Below are positions 1 through 13,500 of a stretch of DNA of 64,000 nt, piece by piece. The stretch is from Nectonema munidae (taxonomy: Eukaryota > Nematomorpha > Nectonematoida > Nectonematidae). The translations under genes were made by a program, and so were the position numbers. Below the pieces are notes generated by a model, which was given only the letters and a program-made list of their open reading frames with translations, did no database searches and was not told the origin of the DNA. Every line of letters starts with the position of its first letter. The stretch's first letter is position 1. The stretch spans positions 161,186 to 225,185 of the forward strand of contig JAUIRK010000744.1 in the NCBI GenBank assembly GCA_030549495.1, written 5' to 3'.

Positions 1-1
1 G

Positions 2-206
2 TCGAATCGCCAGAGCTGCCCTCCGCACTCACTCATCAGCAAGAGGGATGAGAATGTGCATGCCATGATCGAGGCAGAATCACTACTACTTCCTCTCATC
101 GTCGAATCACTCCGCCGGGTCTTTCACATCAAAAAAGAAGCGAAGATGCGCGCAGAGACTCTCGCCATTTTGCTGCTTGCATTGAGTGTTCTTCGCAAGA
201 AGTGAG
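2..206 (+). CDS. possible coding end cut by the left window edge
   Basis: One plus frame is open from the window edge to a TGA at 204-206 (about 67 codons). It is markedly more GC-rich than the rest of the window and contains a helical stretch rich in E, K, R, L and I, ending in the residues SVLRKK. I do not recognise a family. It could be the 3' end of a gene lying to the left, or a GC-rich promoter or untranslated region that is open by chance; CG-rich tracts such as the CGCACG run near 430-445 fit the second reading as well. No splice site is clearly required. Confidence 0.25.
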
Positions 207-3200
207 GATCGATTCTCGGCGTCTGCCTGCCTCTTCAAAGCCTGGCTTTGAATGAATAACATTAAGGGATGGAGGATGCTACTGTTTTACACCACTGCAC
301 TACACTATTAATCAATAAAACAAAATGTATCAAAGACATAGCAGCAGCAGCAGTACTCACGAGACGAAAGAAGCGAACACTCTCAGCAACAGCCAAAACG
401 AATAAAGGATTTTGACTTGAAGGAATCGCTCGCACGCACGCACGCATTTATACCGTGAATTCAGGGAAGCTAGCAAGCTTCTTGGTTGAAAATCATTTAG
501 TCTAACTTGAAACCATACTATATATATACAGTGGCGAATTCAGAAGAGGAGGCATTGGGCCTTAGCTAGGGTTGCCAATTTTGGCCAGCCCAATACAACT
601 TCGGTGGCTTATTTTTTTGAATAAATCCGCCTCTCTCTTCATAAAACCCGCACTCTCGTATTATCAAATTAAAAAAAAAGTAAGATGTTAAAAAAAGGAA
701 AAAAATTTAAAACCCATATGAATCGTCGGTAGAATATTTTATAATTTAAGTTTGATTAACCCCGGAGACACAACAAAGTATAAAGTCACAAGACACATTC
801 ATGTCATTTCGGATATCGACATATAACAAATTTGAAGAAATAAAAATGTTAGTGGAGTTTTTAATATTTTTTATCAAATAAAAAAGTTAAGCTAAAAAAT
901 TTTTTTTTCAAGTTTCTACGTGACCTTAAGATTTATTTGCTTTAGCAAAAATTTAGAACTATTAAATTTGACAAACATATCAAATATATGCTTAGATTTT
1001 TTATGTTAATTTTAAGTTTGATTTTAATGCCGTTTTTAGCCAACAATCTTGAATCCGATTGTCCAGCATTTCTTGCCTTTTAAACCCAGGTTAGCTCAAA
1101 ATTTTCGAGTTCTCTATTCACAGAACATATGATGAAGGCAATAAAAAAAGATCCAGCTCCATGCACATAACAGAATACATCAACACGCTTTAGTGCCGAA
1201 GGTTTTTGTAATTTGGCGTATAATTATTACTCTCTGCTCAATTGCTGATCATGAAAGATCTTTTTCCAAATTCTAACACATTTGGAGCAGCTCAGGAATC
1301 CGTCTTTAAAACTGATGAAATTACGCCAGTTTTTAAACTTTGATTAAATAAGTGTTCTACCAATTTATCCAATACTTTTTCTCAAGCTTTAACAATATTT
1401 TAAATATTTTTTTCTTTAAAACCTTTTTGTAGAATTTTGTATTTGAAAATATATAAACATATAAATATGAAACTTTCACATTGTAATCAAAAATTATATG
1501 ATTTATCACTAAAAATAATTGCCCCGAATTTAAAAAAAAACCCAAAACCGGTTTTATACAACTCTGCCATAGTCCCCTCTTTAAAATGAAGTGTCAATCT
1601 TTTATATTTATTTATCTTCCAGTTTATTTGAAATAGTTATACTTTTGTAAATGGACGTATATCAGAAAAGCAAGGTAATACTAATCACCCTTTAAAAGTC
1701 CAACTTCATTAATAATAATCACTTATGATTAATGTTAAAGACTGCCGAAAATAATTTTCTGAATAGAAGGCTTTGGGTTCGAGCCACGCCTCCTCCCAGT
1801 ACTTTCAGGTTGATAATTTTTTTAAAATTCACCAAAATACAATTATAACTTGGAATAATCGTTTGAAAAAGATAGAAGAGTTATTATTACAGATAATTTT
1901 TTTAATACAGTTAAACTTGCTTTAATGACTATGACCACCAGCCTGGAAGGACCAGTCTCAATAATAAATTGAGCTAATGTCACACATTCAAAGAGACAAC
2001 TTTTGATAGTTGATTTTCGTAACAAACTTTTTCTACACGTTTTCCAGTTTCTTTTAAAATGATAAAAAGAGGAGACTATCGATGCAATAATAAAATTTCC
2101 ACAGACAAAAAGGCCGAAGAATGAATTCGCGAGAAAACATTTTAAAATGACGATACTGATGCTTAGCGGATGACGATGCCAAGAAAATATTCTAGGTATA
2201 TTAATTTTTAGATTATTTTGTATTAATAGCTTTTATAGACATCATAATAAGAGTCGCTATCAGTAAAAAACTTCAATGTGTGAAATTAGATATTAAATTT
2301 TAATGTAAAAACACGAGTTTTTCTCCCATCCTTCCCTCTGATTTGGTTCTTCTATGAGATTAAACTTGTCAAAAGGGGTCAAAATGAAAAGAAATTAGCT
2401 GTCATATAAGATGCTATTTATTATATGTACAAAGAGCTATGCACAAAATACAAAGGTGCTTTTACTTTTTACAGCTCTAGTTGTAAACTTTTCTTTGTCT
2501 ATTGATTGGTTCGGCGTATAAAATGAGTGAAAAATTTTAAAAAAATGTGAATAATCAAACATCAAAAGAAGCGGATATCGATCTAATCGGCATATCACTA
2601 CCATGCATCCTGATTTTTACACATGTGTCCGGTGCAAAAGTTGGAATGCTCTGGTTCGGAAAAAGTTGTTTGTTAATTAAAATTTTATTATTCAAGTATA
2701 TCCATCCACACAAAAATGTATATATCAAAAAATATTTCAATACATATAAAAATTATGAAATGAGAATATATTATCATAGAGTTAAAAAAAATCAAATAAT
2801 TTGTGATATAAAAACAAAATCAAAAGATTTTTGCTTAAATTTAACACCTTTCATTATTTCAAAATAATAACACATGTTCTGACTCTATATATTTTGAAAT
2901 CGCTCAAGTACTTACAATACTAAAATCAGAAACATTTATCCAAAGGTGTTTCGTGCACTGCTCTTTTCATTGACCTGTCGCAAATGTTTGGATTGCGAAT
3001 GAAACTGTTAAATTTAACATTAGATTTTTCCGTGACAGTATAAAACGCATCAGACTGCTTCCAAATATACCTCCGTTGTGTGAAACCAGATAGAGCGCAA
3101 ATTTGAGGCAAACCAACATGAGTTACAAAGCATCCGTAAGACCGCACAACAGCTCAGATGTGCCGCAGGAACAGTGTCTCTAATTTGTCTAAAGATCCTT

Positions 3201-4260
3201 GCGAAGTACTCAGGGATGTTGGAGGCAGTGACTCAACAGTTACAGGTAGTCGACATGGACAGGATGGAAGTCAAAGATTACATTAGCTTCTGGGTATGAT
3301 TGAGAAGCTGAAGAGGACTACTGTTACCTGCTCTGCGCAACGCTCTATCCTCATTGCACTGACTCTTCCTGTAACATCATGTAGCACAATGCACAGGGTT
3401 GATCAACATAAAGCTATACTGCTAATTAAATCTATAAAGCTTAAAATGCGCATCCCTATTAATTACTGTAACCAAGCCTGGCAATAAGGGGGGGGGGCAA
3501 GGGAGCTAGGCCTCCTGGGATTTATTGAGCCCATCTGAAACTCTTTGAAATATATAAATGTATACACTTTCTTATATTCCCGGCCCCATTAAAATCAGTT
3601 TGCCTCCTTCTTGTAGGAATAAGATACTAAATCTAAATCCGTACTTGAAGTGGCCGACGGGGCTAATTTAAACAATCAATATATTCTAGAAATCGAATTT
3701 ATCTTTATCCTTAAATATTCGTTTTATTTAATGTTTTAGTTCTTTTTATCAAGATTTCGTAGAATAGTTGGCAATGTTGTTACACTTTACTTAAATTTTT
3801 TTTTAATTAAACTTAGTACAAATAATATCATTTTCATGTAATTTTTAGCGTATAACTTAGGGATTTGAATAGCTAATTTATTTAAATTTAAAGTTTGTAG
3901 AATATTTCTTCCAAAAATTTTAAAGCTTCAATTTCTATTTAAAATGCCCAAATTTAAATTAACGGCTACATACCTGTCAATTCATAGACCCATATCCTAA
4001 ATAAATTTTCAAACAATTTATTTTATTGACTGAATATATGTGTAGGTATAATATGAAAGATGATTCTTTGTTTTTCTGTGTTACTAATAAAGCTTGGTAA
4101 CATTTCGTTGCTAAAAATTTTAAAATTTAATTTTAAGCAACAATACATTTCAGTAGAGAGTAATCAATCCACCTAACCAATTCATTTGTTATGAACCATG
4201 CTTGTTGACAATTTGTTGAAATGAGAGGCTGAGAAATATCTTTTAGCTCCTGATCAATAT
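207..4260. other. AT-rich non-coding stretch
   Basis: No convincing gene. Near 529 there is one hAT-type end (CAGTGGCGAATT) preceded by TATATATA, but I could not find its partner. Around 1772-1785 the string GGTTCGAGCC looks like a pol III B box but lacks a clear A box. 2926-3490 is slightly less AT-rich and has short open frames on both strands without recognisable motifs. Confidence 0.5.
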
Positions 4261-4296
4261 TGCATTGGATAGTAGGGTTGTCGAATTACCTGCTGT

Positions 4297-4450
4297 AGGA
4301 TAAATGAGGTCTGACTGTATTACCAAAGAGTCCTCTAATACAAACCCTTTCCATATGGTCTTTAGAAGACAAAGACATGCTTTACCTTCGAACACCAAAT
4401 ATTAAATCGGTTCAACCAAAAATTCAGCTCCCTAAAGATTTACAAAAGGA
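4297..4450 (+). repeat. dispersed repeat, left arm of a 40-kb inverted pair
   Basis: This stretch is similar, in inverted orientation, to 44574-44712. Shared blocks include CGAACACCAAATA, CGGTTCAACCAAAAATTC and the pogo/Tigger-like string GGATAAATGAGGTCTGACTG next to TA. The last block resembles a terminal inverted repeat of a TA-targeting transposon, but neither copy shows a transposase. The two copies probably belong to one dispersed family. Confidence 0.55.
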
Positions 4451-7400
4451 TCATTTTTAGTCATGGTATAAAACCTTGACTTGGTCAGAGTATAGAATAT
4501 ATTATAGACTGTGACCATCCGTTTCAATAACTGGTAAATGGCAATAAGGAGGGATAACGACATAATTACATCTGATGAATAGTGATCTATCATATATGAA
4601 TGATTTTTCTTCCTTGTTGAGCTTGAAGAGTTGTTCACAAACCTTCTAAAAATTTTTGGCGTAGCGATATAACTATAATTTTTTAATAGCTCGGGTTCTC
4701 ATTTAGAAAAAATAAATCAACATATAAACTACTGTACTAAAAAATCGCACAATTGTTAATTCAAAAATTGTCCTAGCAATCCAAATCTCAATGAGAGGGA
4801 TGGCATCTGCTTTGTCTAAATTTGGCTGTTTTGACCAATGCAACTTTTATAACATTACTCACTTCCAATCTGTTTTGGGATTTGATTTCAATGGAAAGTA
4901 GAATGGAAAAAGCTTGCTCACACTCATATGTAGTGGGAAATCTAAACAGCTTTCAGACCAATCTTTGCAAGCATAGGACTCTCCCATTTCAATCGAAAAA
5001 TCGCTATGAGATATTTCAGAAAAACATGTTTTCTACCTTCTCAATAATCAACCAAATCAATAAACTGTTCTTTAATAAAGAAGTTCTCTGAGGCCAGATT
5101 ACTAATCTAGATTATAAAAGGGGTTTTTGATAAATTGATAGTATTTTTCAAATCTTTGTAGATTAAGAAAATAAAGAACAATTTCTTGGCCTGCTACACG
5201 ATGTTTATGGCCTCCAGGACATTTTTATTAATGAAAATCTTATTTTCATCAACAAATATGTTCGGAAATCGAGCAAATATTTTTTGTCAAAGAATGCAAT
5301 TATTCCAGCTTCATTTCAAAAGCTGTCATTTTTTTATTACAATGGAGTACTCTGATCTCTTTACCTTGAAGCCCAAGATTAAAGGAATTCATATATTCAA
5401 ATATGTTCACTAAAAATGATAGAAATATACGAAAACGGGCATCAAAAAATTTGACATGAATGTCTGATCGATGAAACGATGGATGCTGCAAACTTGTCTC
5501 AGTCTTGCGTTTACGTACAATATGTATACTACAAGCTGAGAGTGTATTTGTAAGCAAAAGAATAGAGGTGCGATTGAGATTTATAGTTCAAGGCTCCCTC
5601 TTTAATTAGTAAACTAAGGGAAGAATAAACCAAAGAGGGCCAAATGTGTTCGGTTTAGTTAGATTAGCAGCCAGTAATATTTTCCACCATGTAATTTTAC
5701 AACAATTTTTATAAAAATTTTATTGCTGAATTTATTATTTATCATTAAAATAGATAACCCATTTAGGCTTATTATTGAAAATTTTTATGAGAATTGAAAT
5801 TTTTAATTTTATGGGCTTTTAACTAACATGGTCTCATGCTGCTTTGATTAAAATTTGGTCCCATTCTTATTTATGAATGGATAATAAAAAATTTAATGAA
5901 AGGATAATTCAATTTTATCGGCTGTGCTTAAATATATAAAAGGCAATGTAATGTTAAACTAAGAAATATATAGTCATTTTAATAACATTGAAATGTAGTA
6001 TTCATTACATGTGTATATATTGACAAAAATAATGTGTCATGAAATAGAAAAGGGTCGATTTGCAAAATGGGACGAAAATTATTCAAAAATTATAATAAAA
6101 AAAATATGTGACCACAAATTAATCAAATCTAAAAAATAACCGCAATTTAAATCTAGTGATAAAAGTATTTTCAGAATTAAATTGAGCATGTTCGATTTGA
6201 TGTGTAAGTTTATTTTAATATAATGAAAAAAAGTGTTTGCCATTAAGTCACCTGTGAAAGCTAATTTACAGACAGGTAAAATATTTTGGGTGAATTAATA
6301 ATCATCAAAAGTTGGTTTATTAAATAAAAAAAAATATATGAAATTTATAATATATTTTGAAGTTTATAATATTTAGCATTGATTGATAAGTTTGATTGAT
6401 TTTCATGAAAAATAAATGACACCATCAGATTCACAATCAATTATTTAGTGAGTTCGTGTGAGATTTTGTAAAAATATTCAGAAAAAAAGAAGTGGGCTAA
6501 AATTATTTTATTGGAATGCTTTTGGGCTGCAGAATTTATTTCGCACATCCTTAAAATTATTGGGCGGGGAAAATTTTTTTTATTTATTTTAAAAGAATTT
6601 GTCTCTGAAACTCAACAGTAAAACAAGTAAAGTAATATAGAAAGTCTACTCACAAGCCAAGCTAGAAATACGACCCTATGGTCTTGCAAAAGCTCCATAA
6701 GGTTTTCGAAAGAATTAGTAAAATAAGATAAGGTTCTTTTAAGTTTATTTCTCGCATCCAAGGCCAGAATAATCCTGCATAGTTGAACATATGATAAGGA
6801 TAGTCACGATCGGAAATCAAACAGACAGAATGTGGATCAAGACCCTACGCCCCCCCCCTCCACCATTAGGCCATCTGCCGACATACTTAAGGGCATAACA
6901 CTCAAGTTATGTTTTTAGGTTGAGATAAATATTTGCGTGCGTGCATACATTAAACAAATCATAATAGGAAGATGGGAACATAAAATTTATTATATGAAAA
7001 ACCATTTTTGTTTTGAATTTAATTTTCTTTTCTTTCAATTGCAAACACTAGGATAAAAAGTATACACAAATGACAAATTTTTAGGAAGGATTAATTAGAT
7101 TTAATGCACTTCAAGGGTTCGACAAGGATAAATTGATTGAGAAACGATGATGTACAGGATCAATTTTTACAGTTTTAAGATTTGTAGGCGTATGCCATCT
7201 TATTTTATGGATAGGAGATAGGCTGTCCATACTTATAATGCCACTTCATTGAAACCCAAATATAATTACAAAATTCTGAAAATATTGAAGAAATCCATTC
7301 CATTTTGATTGTAGCAGATAAAGCGTATTACAAATAAATAACAAAATTTTGTTATAATGAAGTAATTTTTTAAATAACAATTTTAACCAAAAACTATTTA

Positions 7401-9018
7401 TATGGGTGAGATTTTTCTTTAGGTTGAATTTTGAAAAAAAATCACATAATTTCTTTGCAATGGTTTAATTTTGATAATATTTAAGACTATAATGATTTTG
7501 ACAATGCTGAAAACAACCTGAATGAAAATGAAGAGTAGTAAATATAAATCACGAAAAGTTGAGTAAAAAAAAGCTTTTAAAATAAGTCAATTAAATAACT
7601 AAATGTATCTCACATTTTTGTATGAATTAGAAAATATATTATTAGTACAAAAAATGAAACAAAAAATTATGTTTTTTACCAAAAAAATTATAATACTATA
7701 CTTATTTTATTAAAAAACTATTATTTCATACTTTTTCACTTTTCAACTTGGTTCGGATAATACGAATTTGAGATATCATGAATCAAACATAAAGGATGCG
7801 AAAAATTGGTTATAGCTGATTTTCACTACATCACAAACAAGATACATAAATAGAAATAGAAGCGAATATATGACTAAGTTTTCGTATAAAAGCATATGTC
7901 CCCTTTTTTTCAAAGCCATAAATATAATAGTGGAGCAAGAAATAATATTAATTTTTCAAAAATGTCGCAATAACGAAATCGGAACAAATATATATTATAT
8001 ATTTTTTCCTTTACTGAGTAATACATGGAATACCAGGGGATTTAGGGAAAAGCAAACAAAGGGCTTAATAAAATCTTTTTGATATATACCATTTGGATAT
8101 GCCACTCATATCCTCCTAACTTTAACGCTTCGAGGAGCAGTGTGTGACGGTAGCATTCCAAAAAGTCAAAATCGTCGCTTTAAATATATAGAAACCAGTT
8201 GGAAAATAAATCAAATGAATAGTTATTAAATCGTTAAAAAAGTTTTTAGCTAAATTTACTAAACTATTGTAAGGTATTGAACACATTTTATCCGTCTATA
8301 TCAAATCCTTTATATTATGCTCCCATTTTATCCTCATTCTTTTTTCAATAAATACGTGTATTAAAAAAGTTACTCAATATTACTCGAAATACCAGTAGGG
8401 CTTTAGGGAAACCAAAAAAAAGGCGTCATACAAGCATTCAAAGACGTTGTCAACACATTCCCTAGGCATTTTTTCGCTAAATTTCTGGACTATTATATTT
8501 AATGGAAGTCTTTAAAATAAGGTTTTGTGGATGAAGAACTCAACCTGATTAGGATAGAAAAGGTACAACTTCCGTTTTTTAAATATTTTTCTTTTTATTG
8601 GTTTCCTTTTCAGTTTATACGTTTCTCCCTTTTTATTCCTTTCTAATAGTCAAAAATTTTTATCCTCTTTTGAAGAATAGATTTAAATAAAACCAAAATC
8701 CTTCTTAGCAAAATAGATTTACATAAAACAATCGATCATTGAAATTGTGATCGTTCATAATTCAAGAGACACATCGTTTATACCTTATATATCGATTATT
8801 CATTCGTAAATTTAAGACTAGAAAACTATATATGTTGAAGATGGTGATATACAAAAAAATATTTTTCCGATCAACCCATTAATATTAATTTAAAAAGAAA
8901 ATTTTAAATCTACTTTGAAATTAAAATTTAAAAAGGTTCCATTTCTTTAGCGAGGAAAAATTTGAATAAAAAAAATACTTTTAAATATTATAACAATTTC
9001 AAAAGACCTCAACTCCTA
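4451..9018. other. AT-rich stretch, nothing recognised
   Basis: Composition is uniformly AT-rich with many A and T homopolymers. Short open frames at 4822-5091 and 5186-5413 (plus) and 5300-5557 (minus) lack domain motifs and good splice context. A C-run near 6850 is the only compositional anomaly. Confidence 0.5.
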
Positions 9019-9146
9019 TTAACCCATTAACGACTAATGTTCCTATTTTGGAACATAAGTAATTTCTCTTCGTCTGCTTTTTTTAACATTTTATATAAAT
9101 TGTCTGGTTTTTTTAAAATTTTTGTTTTTTTGTTTTAAAGGGTTAA
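9019..9146. mobile_element. TTAA-flanked MITE (piggyBac-type), copy 1
   Basis: A 120-bp non-coding element lies between TTAA at 9019-9022 and TTAA at 9143-9146, with ends CCCATTAACGAC and AAAGGG. Just inside the left end is the palindrome GTTCCTATTTTGGAAC. The same structure recurs at 15569-15682 and 28788-28920. TTAA targets and CCC/GGG ends are typical of piggyBac-superfamily elements. It has no coding capacity and would need a transposase in trans. Confidence 0.7.
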
Positions 9147-10087
9147 TGTGATAAATACAATTTTTCAATTCTTTTTGTAAGTTGTGGGCAGATAGTAAGG
9201 TGACTACAGTTGCCTAGTGTTAATCTGGGTTTGGTAATCATCCTATATTCTTTACTTGGATGCTCAAAAAAATAGTGAAATCTTTATTATTTGTCAAGTT
9301 TTTAATATATGTTCATCTCTTGGTTGTGATATCCACAACTTAGATGCATTAAAATCATTACAAGGCGTGTACGGAAGTTTTAGGAATGAGACCCATTAAA
9401 ATCGTAATCAGAATCATAATGATTTATTTAAAAAATAACCCTAAATCATAATTAGAATCAAAATCAGACCTAGAGAATCTCAAACATGTTCCCTCAATAG
9501 TTGTAGCGATGGAAGATTTGCTCGATACATTAGAAGAATGAGCAGAGTTTTCAAAAATTAATAACTGAACCTTACAGTACCTTCCCTATCTAGGCAACAC
9601 AATTAAATGACAATAAATGAAACCAGGGGTAGAGGACATTTTTTTATTTCTATAGCCGGAAGTCATGCACACATTGATCTTTTGCGTTTAACAGCTATAA
9701 TATAATTGATTAATTATTCCTTTTAGGCTTGTAATCATTATTTTCAAAAACGTTTTAAAAATTTCTTTCAAAACTACTATTTTATTTATCATTTTCCCCC
9801 ACTAATTTTCAATCCTTTTTTCCATACAAAACTTTATATTCTGGCAATTTTAAGTGATTTAATAAAAGCATTTATATGAAAACAAATGCCCCATGCCTTT
9901 AGCAAAACACAATTTAAAAAAATTTATGTTCTTCCACTAGTTAAATGTTCTAAAATGAAAAAATACTCTAAATGCCGAAATTCCTAATTGCAAATTTGCA
10001 TGGTTAGGGTGCTAGATACAATGTAAATAAAATTTCAGTAAAATTGAAAAAAATAATAAAGTTTTTTATCAGTTGGGAGATATATAT
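9147..10087. other. AT-rich stretch, nothing recognised
   Basis: No open frame with recognisable motifs. The stretch ends at the GGTA repeat that closes the LINE on its right. Confidence 0.5.
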
Positions 10088-13000
10088 GGTAGGTAGGTAG
10101 GTATGGAGATTTCTAAGCACTTTCCAGCTGGAGCTGATATGCTTGCAAATCTGCCGGAATTTAGTCTTCAAAGTGTGAGTTTAGTCTTTGTGGGTCTTTC
10201 AGAAATAGAAAAGAAAATTTGGAAGATTTTCATGGCTGTAGACACTAGACTGTTTTGTAGAATGTATGGCTTAGTGATAATAATGGCTTATTGTGATTGG
10301 ATATTTGGGGGAGGATTGAGTGTTATGTTTGCAGAGAGTATTGGTGAGATTGTGGTTATGAGAAGAGAGAGATGTTTGATGAGTAATGGGTGTTGTAGAA
10401 GATCATGTAGAGAGGATGGAATATCTTTAAAAAAGTAGCGGCTTTTTTCAAGGAGTTGGTGTCGGTGAGAATGAAAAATTGGACAATAAAGGAGAATATG
10501 TATAGGTGTTTCAAAGTACGGTCAGCTAAAACGACAGAAAGGGTTTGAGTGAAGTTTGAATTTGAAGAAGTATGCATTATAAGGGCAATGGGATGAGAGC
10601 CAGCGAATGATGTTCCGAGGGAGTGAGTGAAAATTTTTGTTTAAAATGAGTTGTGATAATGGCATAGATGTCGGAAGTGATGTGATGGTTGAGTCAATAT
10701 ATTGTTGCCACTGCAGTAGTGTAGAGTTAGTTATTGTGTTTTTAAATGTGGATATGGGTAGAGAAAATAGGGGTAGGATCTGTGAATCGAATATTTTTCA
10801 TTTTGCAACGTAATCGACAAGGTAGTTTTCGAAACAGCTGGAATGAGCTGGGAACCACACGATTTTTAATTCAAAGTGATTAGATAGGTGAATAAGTTTG
10901 CTTGCTAAACTATAAGTTGAGTGTGAGATTTTGTTTTCAAGTTTTAAGTCATTTATTAAATTTTGCGAGTCTGTGAAAAAAGTGATATATTTGAAGGAGG
11001 TAGGAAAGGAAGTTAGGTTATTAAGGAGTATGTTGCTGGATAGTAATACTGCGTGAATTTCTGTTTCGTGTGCAGTGATTTCTGGATCTAGATTTGTGTG
11101 TTGAATAAGGAATGGGTTTTTTGTGTTTTGTAGGAAGAATGCCATGCAGCTGAAGAGCAATGTTATGATTTGGAACCGTCAGTGAAAATTGAAGGCGAGC
11201 TGATAGTATTTGTTGTACGTTGATGAGGTATACAGTTTAGGGCAAGATATCTATGGTGACAGATGTTACTGGTGTAAGGAGGAGACGAAGAAGGGTGGAT
11301 GAGTTCGATTGGGTGATTTAATGGTAGCACTTGATAAGATGTTTTGTTAGGAGCAAACTGAATTAATAAGAAATTGTAGTACTGCAGTGATTGGGATGTT
11401 TAGGTTGTGTATAGGTTGGTGAGAGGATGTAGTGGGGGTTTAGAGCAGAAAGTTATTAGGTAATTTTTAAGGAGCGTTTTCTTTAGATTGAGATGGAGGG
11501 GTAGCGTGTTAGTGAATAATTCAAGTTTTGTAGTTGGTATAGTGTGATTGGCATTGGTGATAGAAAGGAGACACAGGCGATGAATTTTATTAAGATGAGT
11601 AAGGGATGACTGATGTTTCATCTCTGAGCCCCATGAAAGAATTCCATATTTAGGGACAGGAAAAATGAGACTTTTATTGAACTTTGTGATTTTAGGAGAA
11701 ATTCCCCATTTGTAAGAAATTGCGTTTTTAAGAGAGAAAAGAGTTTTCATTAATTTTTGTGAGGTGCTTTTGAAATGAGTAGAGAATTTTAAGTTGGGTT
11801 GGAAAGTGAGCCCAAGATATTTTACTTGGTTCTGTGGATCTAATTTATTTGTTGTGTTAAGTTGTAAGGGTAAAGGTTTAATTCTTTTGCGTGTGAAATG
11901 AATTAAGTAGAATTTATTAGGGTTAAAGGAAATTTTGTATTGTTTCGCTTTGAATTGGATTTGTTTTAGTAGGGAAAGAGATTGTTTAAGGTTTTCGTTT
12001 TGCTCAGAACTAGAAAAAGAGAAAAGAAGGTCGTTGGAATATCCCTGAGAAAAGTTAGAGTTTTTGTTGATAAAAGCTAGAAGGGAGTTGATGAGTATTA
12101 ACCAAAGTAGGTTAGATAAGCTGCCACCTTGAGGAGTAGAGAGAGAGAGCTGGCGAATATATGAGTTGTTGTTTTGAATTAGAATTCAATGACTAAGGTA
12201 ATTATGTATAACCTTTATCATGTATGTGGGGTAGGTGTTATCTATGAGGTTGTCAATGATTGCTGGGTTCCAGGCAGTGTTAAAAGCATTCTCGATATCT
12301 AGGAATAAAGTTGAGGCTATTTTATGATTTTTTAGCGCAGATTCGAGGTAAACCGTAAGGCAAGAAAGTGCTAATTCTGAGTTTTTGTTGGGAAGATAGG
12401 CAAATTTGTTAGCTTGAATGAGTCGATTTTTAAGCTATAATGTAGCAGTCTCTTCCTAGGAATTTTCTCTAAAATTTTGCCTATAGTCGGTAAAAGAGAT
12501 ATGGGGCGCCAATTTTTTGTTATTGCGATCTGGATTGGGTTTAGGAATTAAGATTAATTTGCTAATTTTCCAGATATTGGGAAAGTAGCTTAGTCTTAAG
12601 CAACTGTTGAATAATTAAGGTATGTGGGGATAGATAATATGGTATGCTTTGCAAACGTGTTTCATGAATATGTGGTCGTAGCTGCATGCTAGTTTGGGTT
12701 TAAAGGAGTTTAAGGCGTTGTGGATTTCTGTAATAGTGATTCGTGGAAAATCAAAGGTGTTGGTATTACGTAAATATGATCGAATTTTCAGTCTTATGAT
12801 GGAATTGTGAATGTTGTCGGTTACTAGTGAATCGGATGGAAAAAGTGAAGTAAGAAAGGAGGGGTTCAAGTGTGATGTTTCAGTGTTGTTTGCTGGAAGT
12901 ATATGGGGAGGTAAGGGAGATGAGTATTTTTTATTGGTGATTTTATGAATAGTGCGCCAGGGGTTGGACGGAGTTTGAGTGGTGACTTTTTTCGAGGCTT

Positions 13001-13500
13001 GTTTTTTAGCTTTATTGATTTCATTTTTGTATGAGTTTTTCAGTTGGAGGTGATGTTGAATGTTATCATGGATGTTTATTTTTCTTTTAAGTTTTGATGA
13101 ACGTTTGAGTTGGTTTTTTAGGTTGTTCAGATGGGAGTTCCAGAAATAGGCGTTTTTGCATTTTGGAAATGGGTTGTTTGGAGTAGAAGTTGAAATTGTT
13201 TTGTTGAAGGATATGGCAGATTTCTCTAGTTCTGATGTTGTGTTGGTTTTCATTTCGGTATTAGATAGTTTTGATTGTAGGGTTTTTAGGAAAGCTGTCC
13301 AGAAAATGTGTTTGCCAATGGGGTGGTTGTGTTGGATCTTTTTGTGTACATTAAGATGGGCTTGGAAAGATATAAACGAGTGGTCTGAAGCTGAGGGTGT
13401 GTCACAAATCTTCCAATTTTTTATGATTTTAATGTTTTCATTTGAGATAATGGTAATGTCATTGTTGGAAATGTTTCAGTAAAGAATACGTGTTTTGATT
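10088..13500 (-). mobile_element. I/Jockey-group LINE (non-LTR retrotransposon), 5'-truncated
   Basis: Read on the minus strand, this is the last part of the endonuclease, the reverse transcriptase and a C-terminal RNase H. The endonuclease end shows SDHSFISF near 13380. The linker is the open frame 13253-12615. RT motif A reads FLDIENAFNTAW near 12300, motif B TPQGGSLSNLLW near 12130 and the active-site box YSND near 12040 (usually YADD). The thumb and C-terminal region lie in 11750-11400. RNase H lies in 11160-10798 (HETEIHA, FFTDSQ, WFPAHS, VDYVAK). The 3' end carries four GGTA units (10088-10103 on the plus strand), a tail type known for this group. Frames are interrupted by several frameshifts and stops and the second Ala of YADD is lost, so it is dead. 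The coding strand is very rich in A and C. Confidence 0.9.
10798..11160 (-). pseudogene. LINE RNase H domain fragment
   Basis: This is an open 120-residue frame inside the LINE. It keeps the RNase H landmarks: a Glu in HETEIHA (about residue 33), the Asp of TDSQ (about residue 64) and the final VDYVAK Asp (about residue 117). The WFPAHS box precedes it, where H is part of the usual GH-NxxAD motif. It is the C-terminal domain of the retrotransposon polyprotein, not a host gene. Confidence 0.8.

Noticed and set aside
10103-10438. 111-codon plus-strand open frame
   Set aside because: It is the antisense of the LINE 3' region; the strand skew of the element removes stops from the plus strand by chance.
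13156-13482. 108-codon plus-strand open frame
   Set aside because: It overlaps the LINE endonuclease/linker region on the other strand, which has recognisable motifs.
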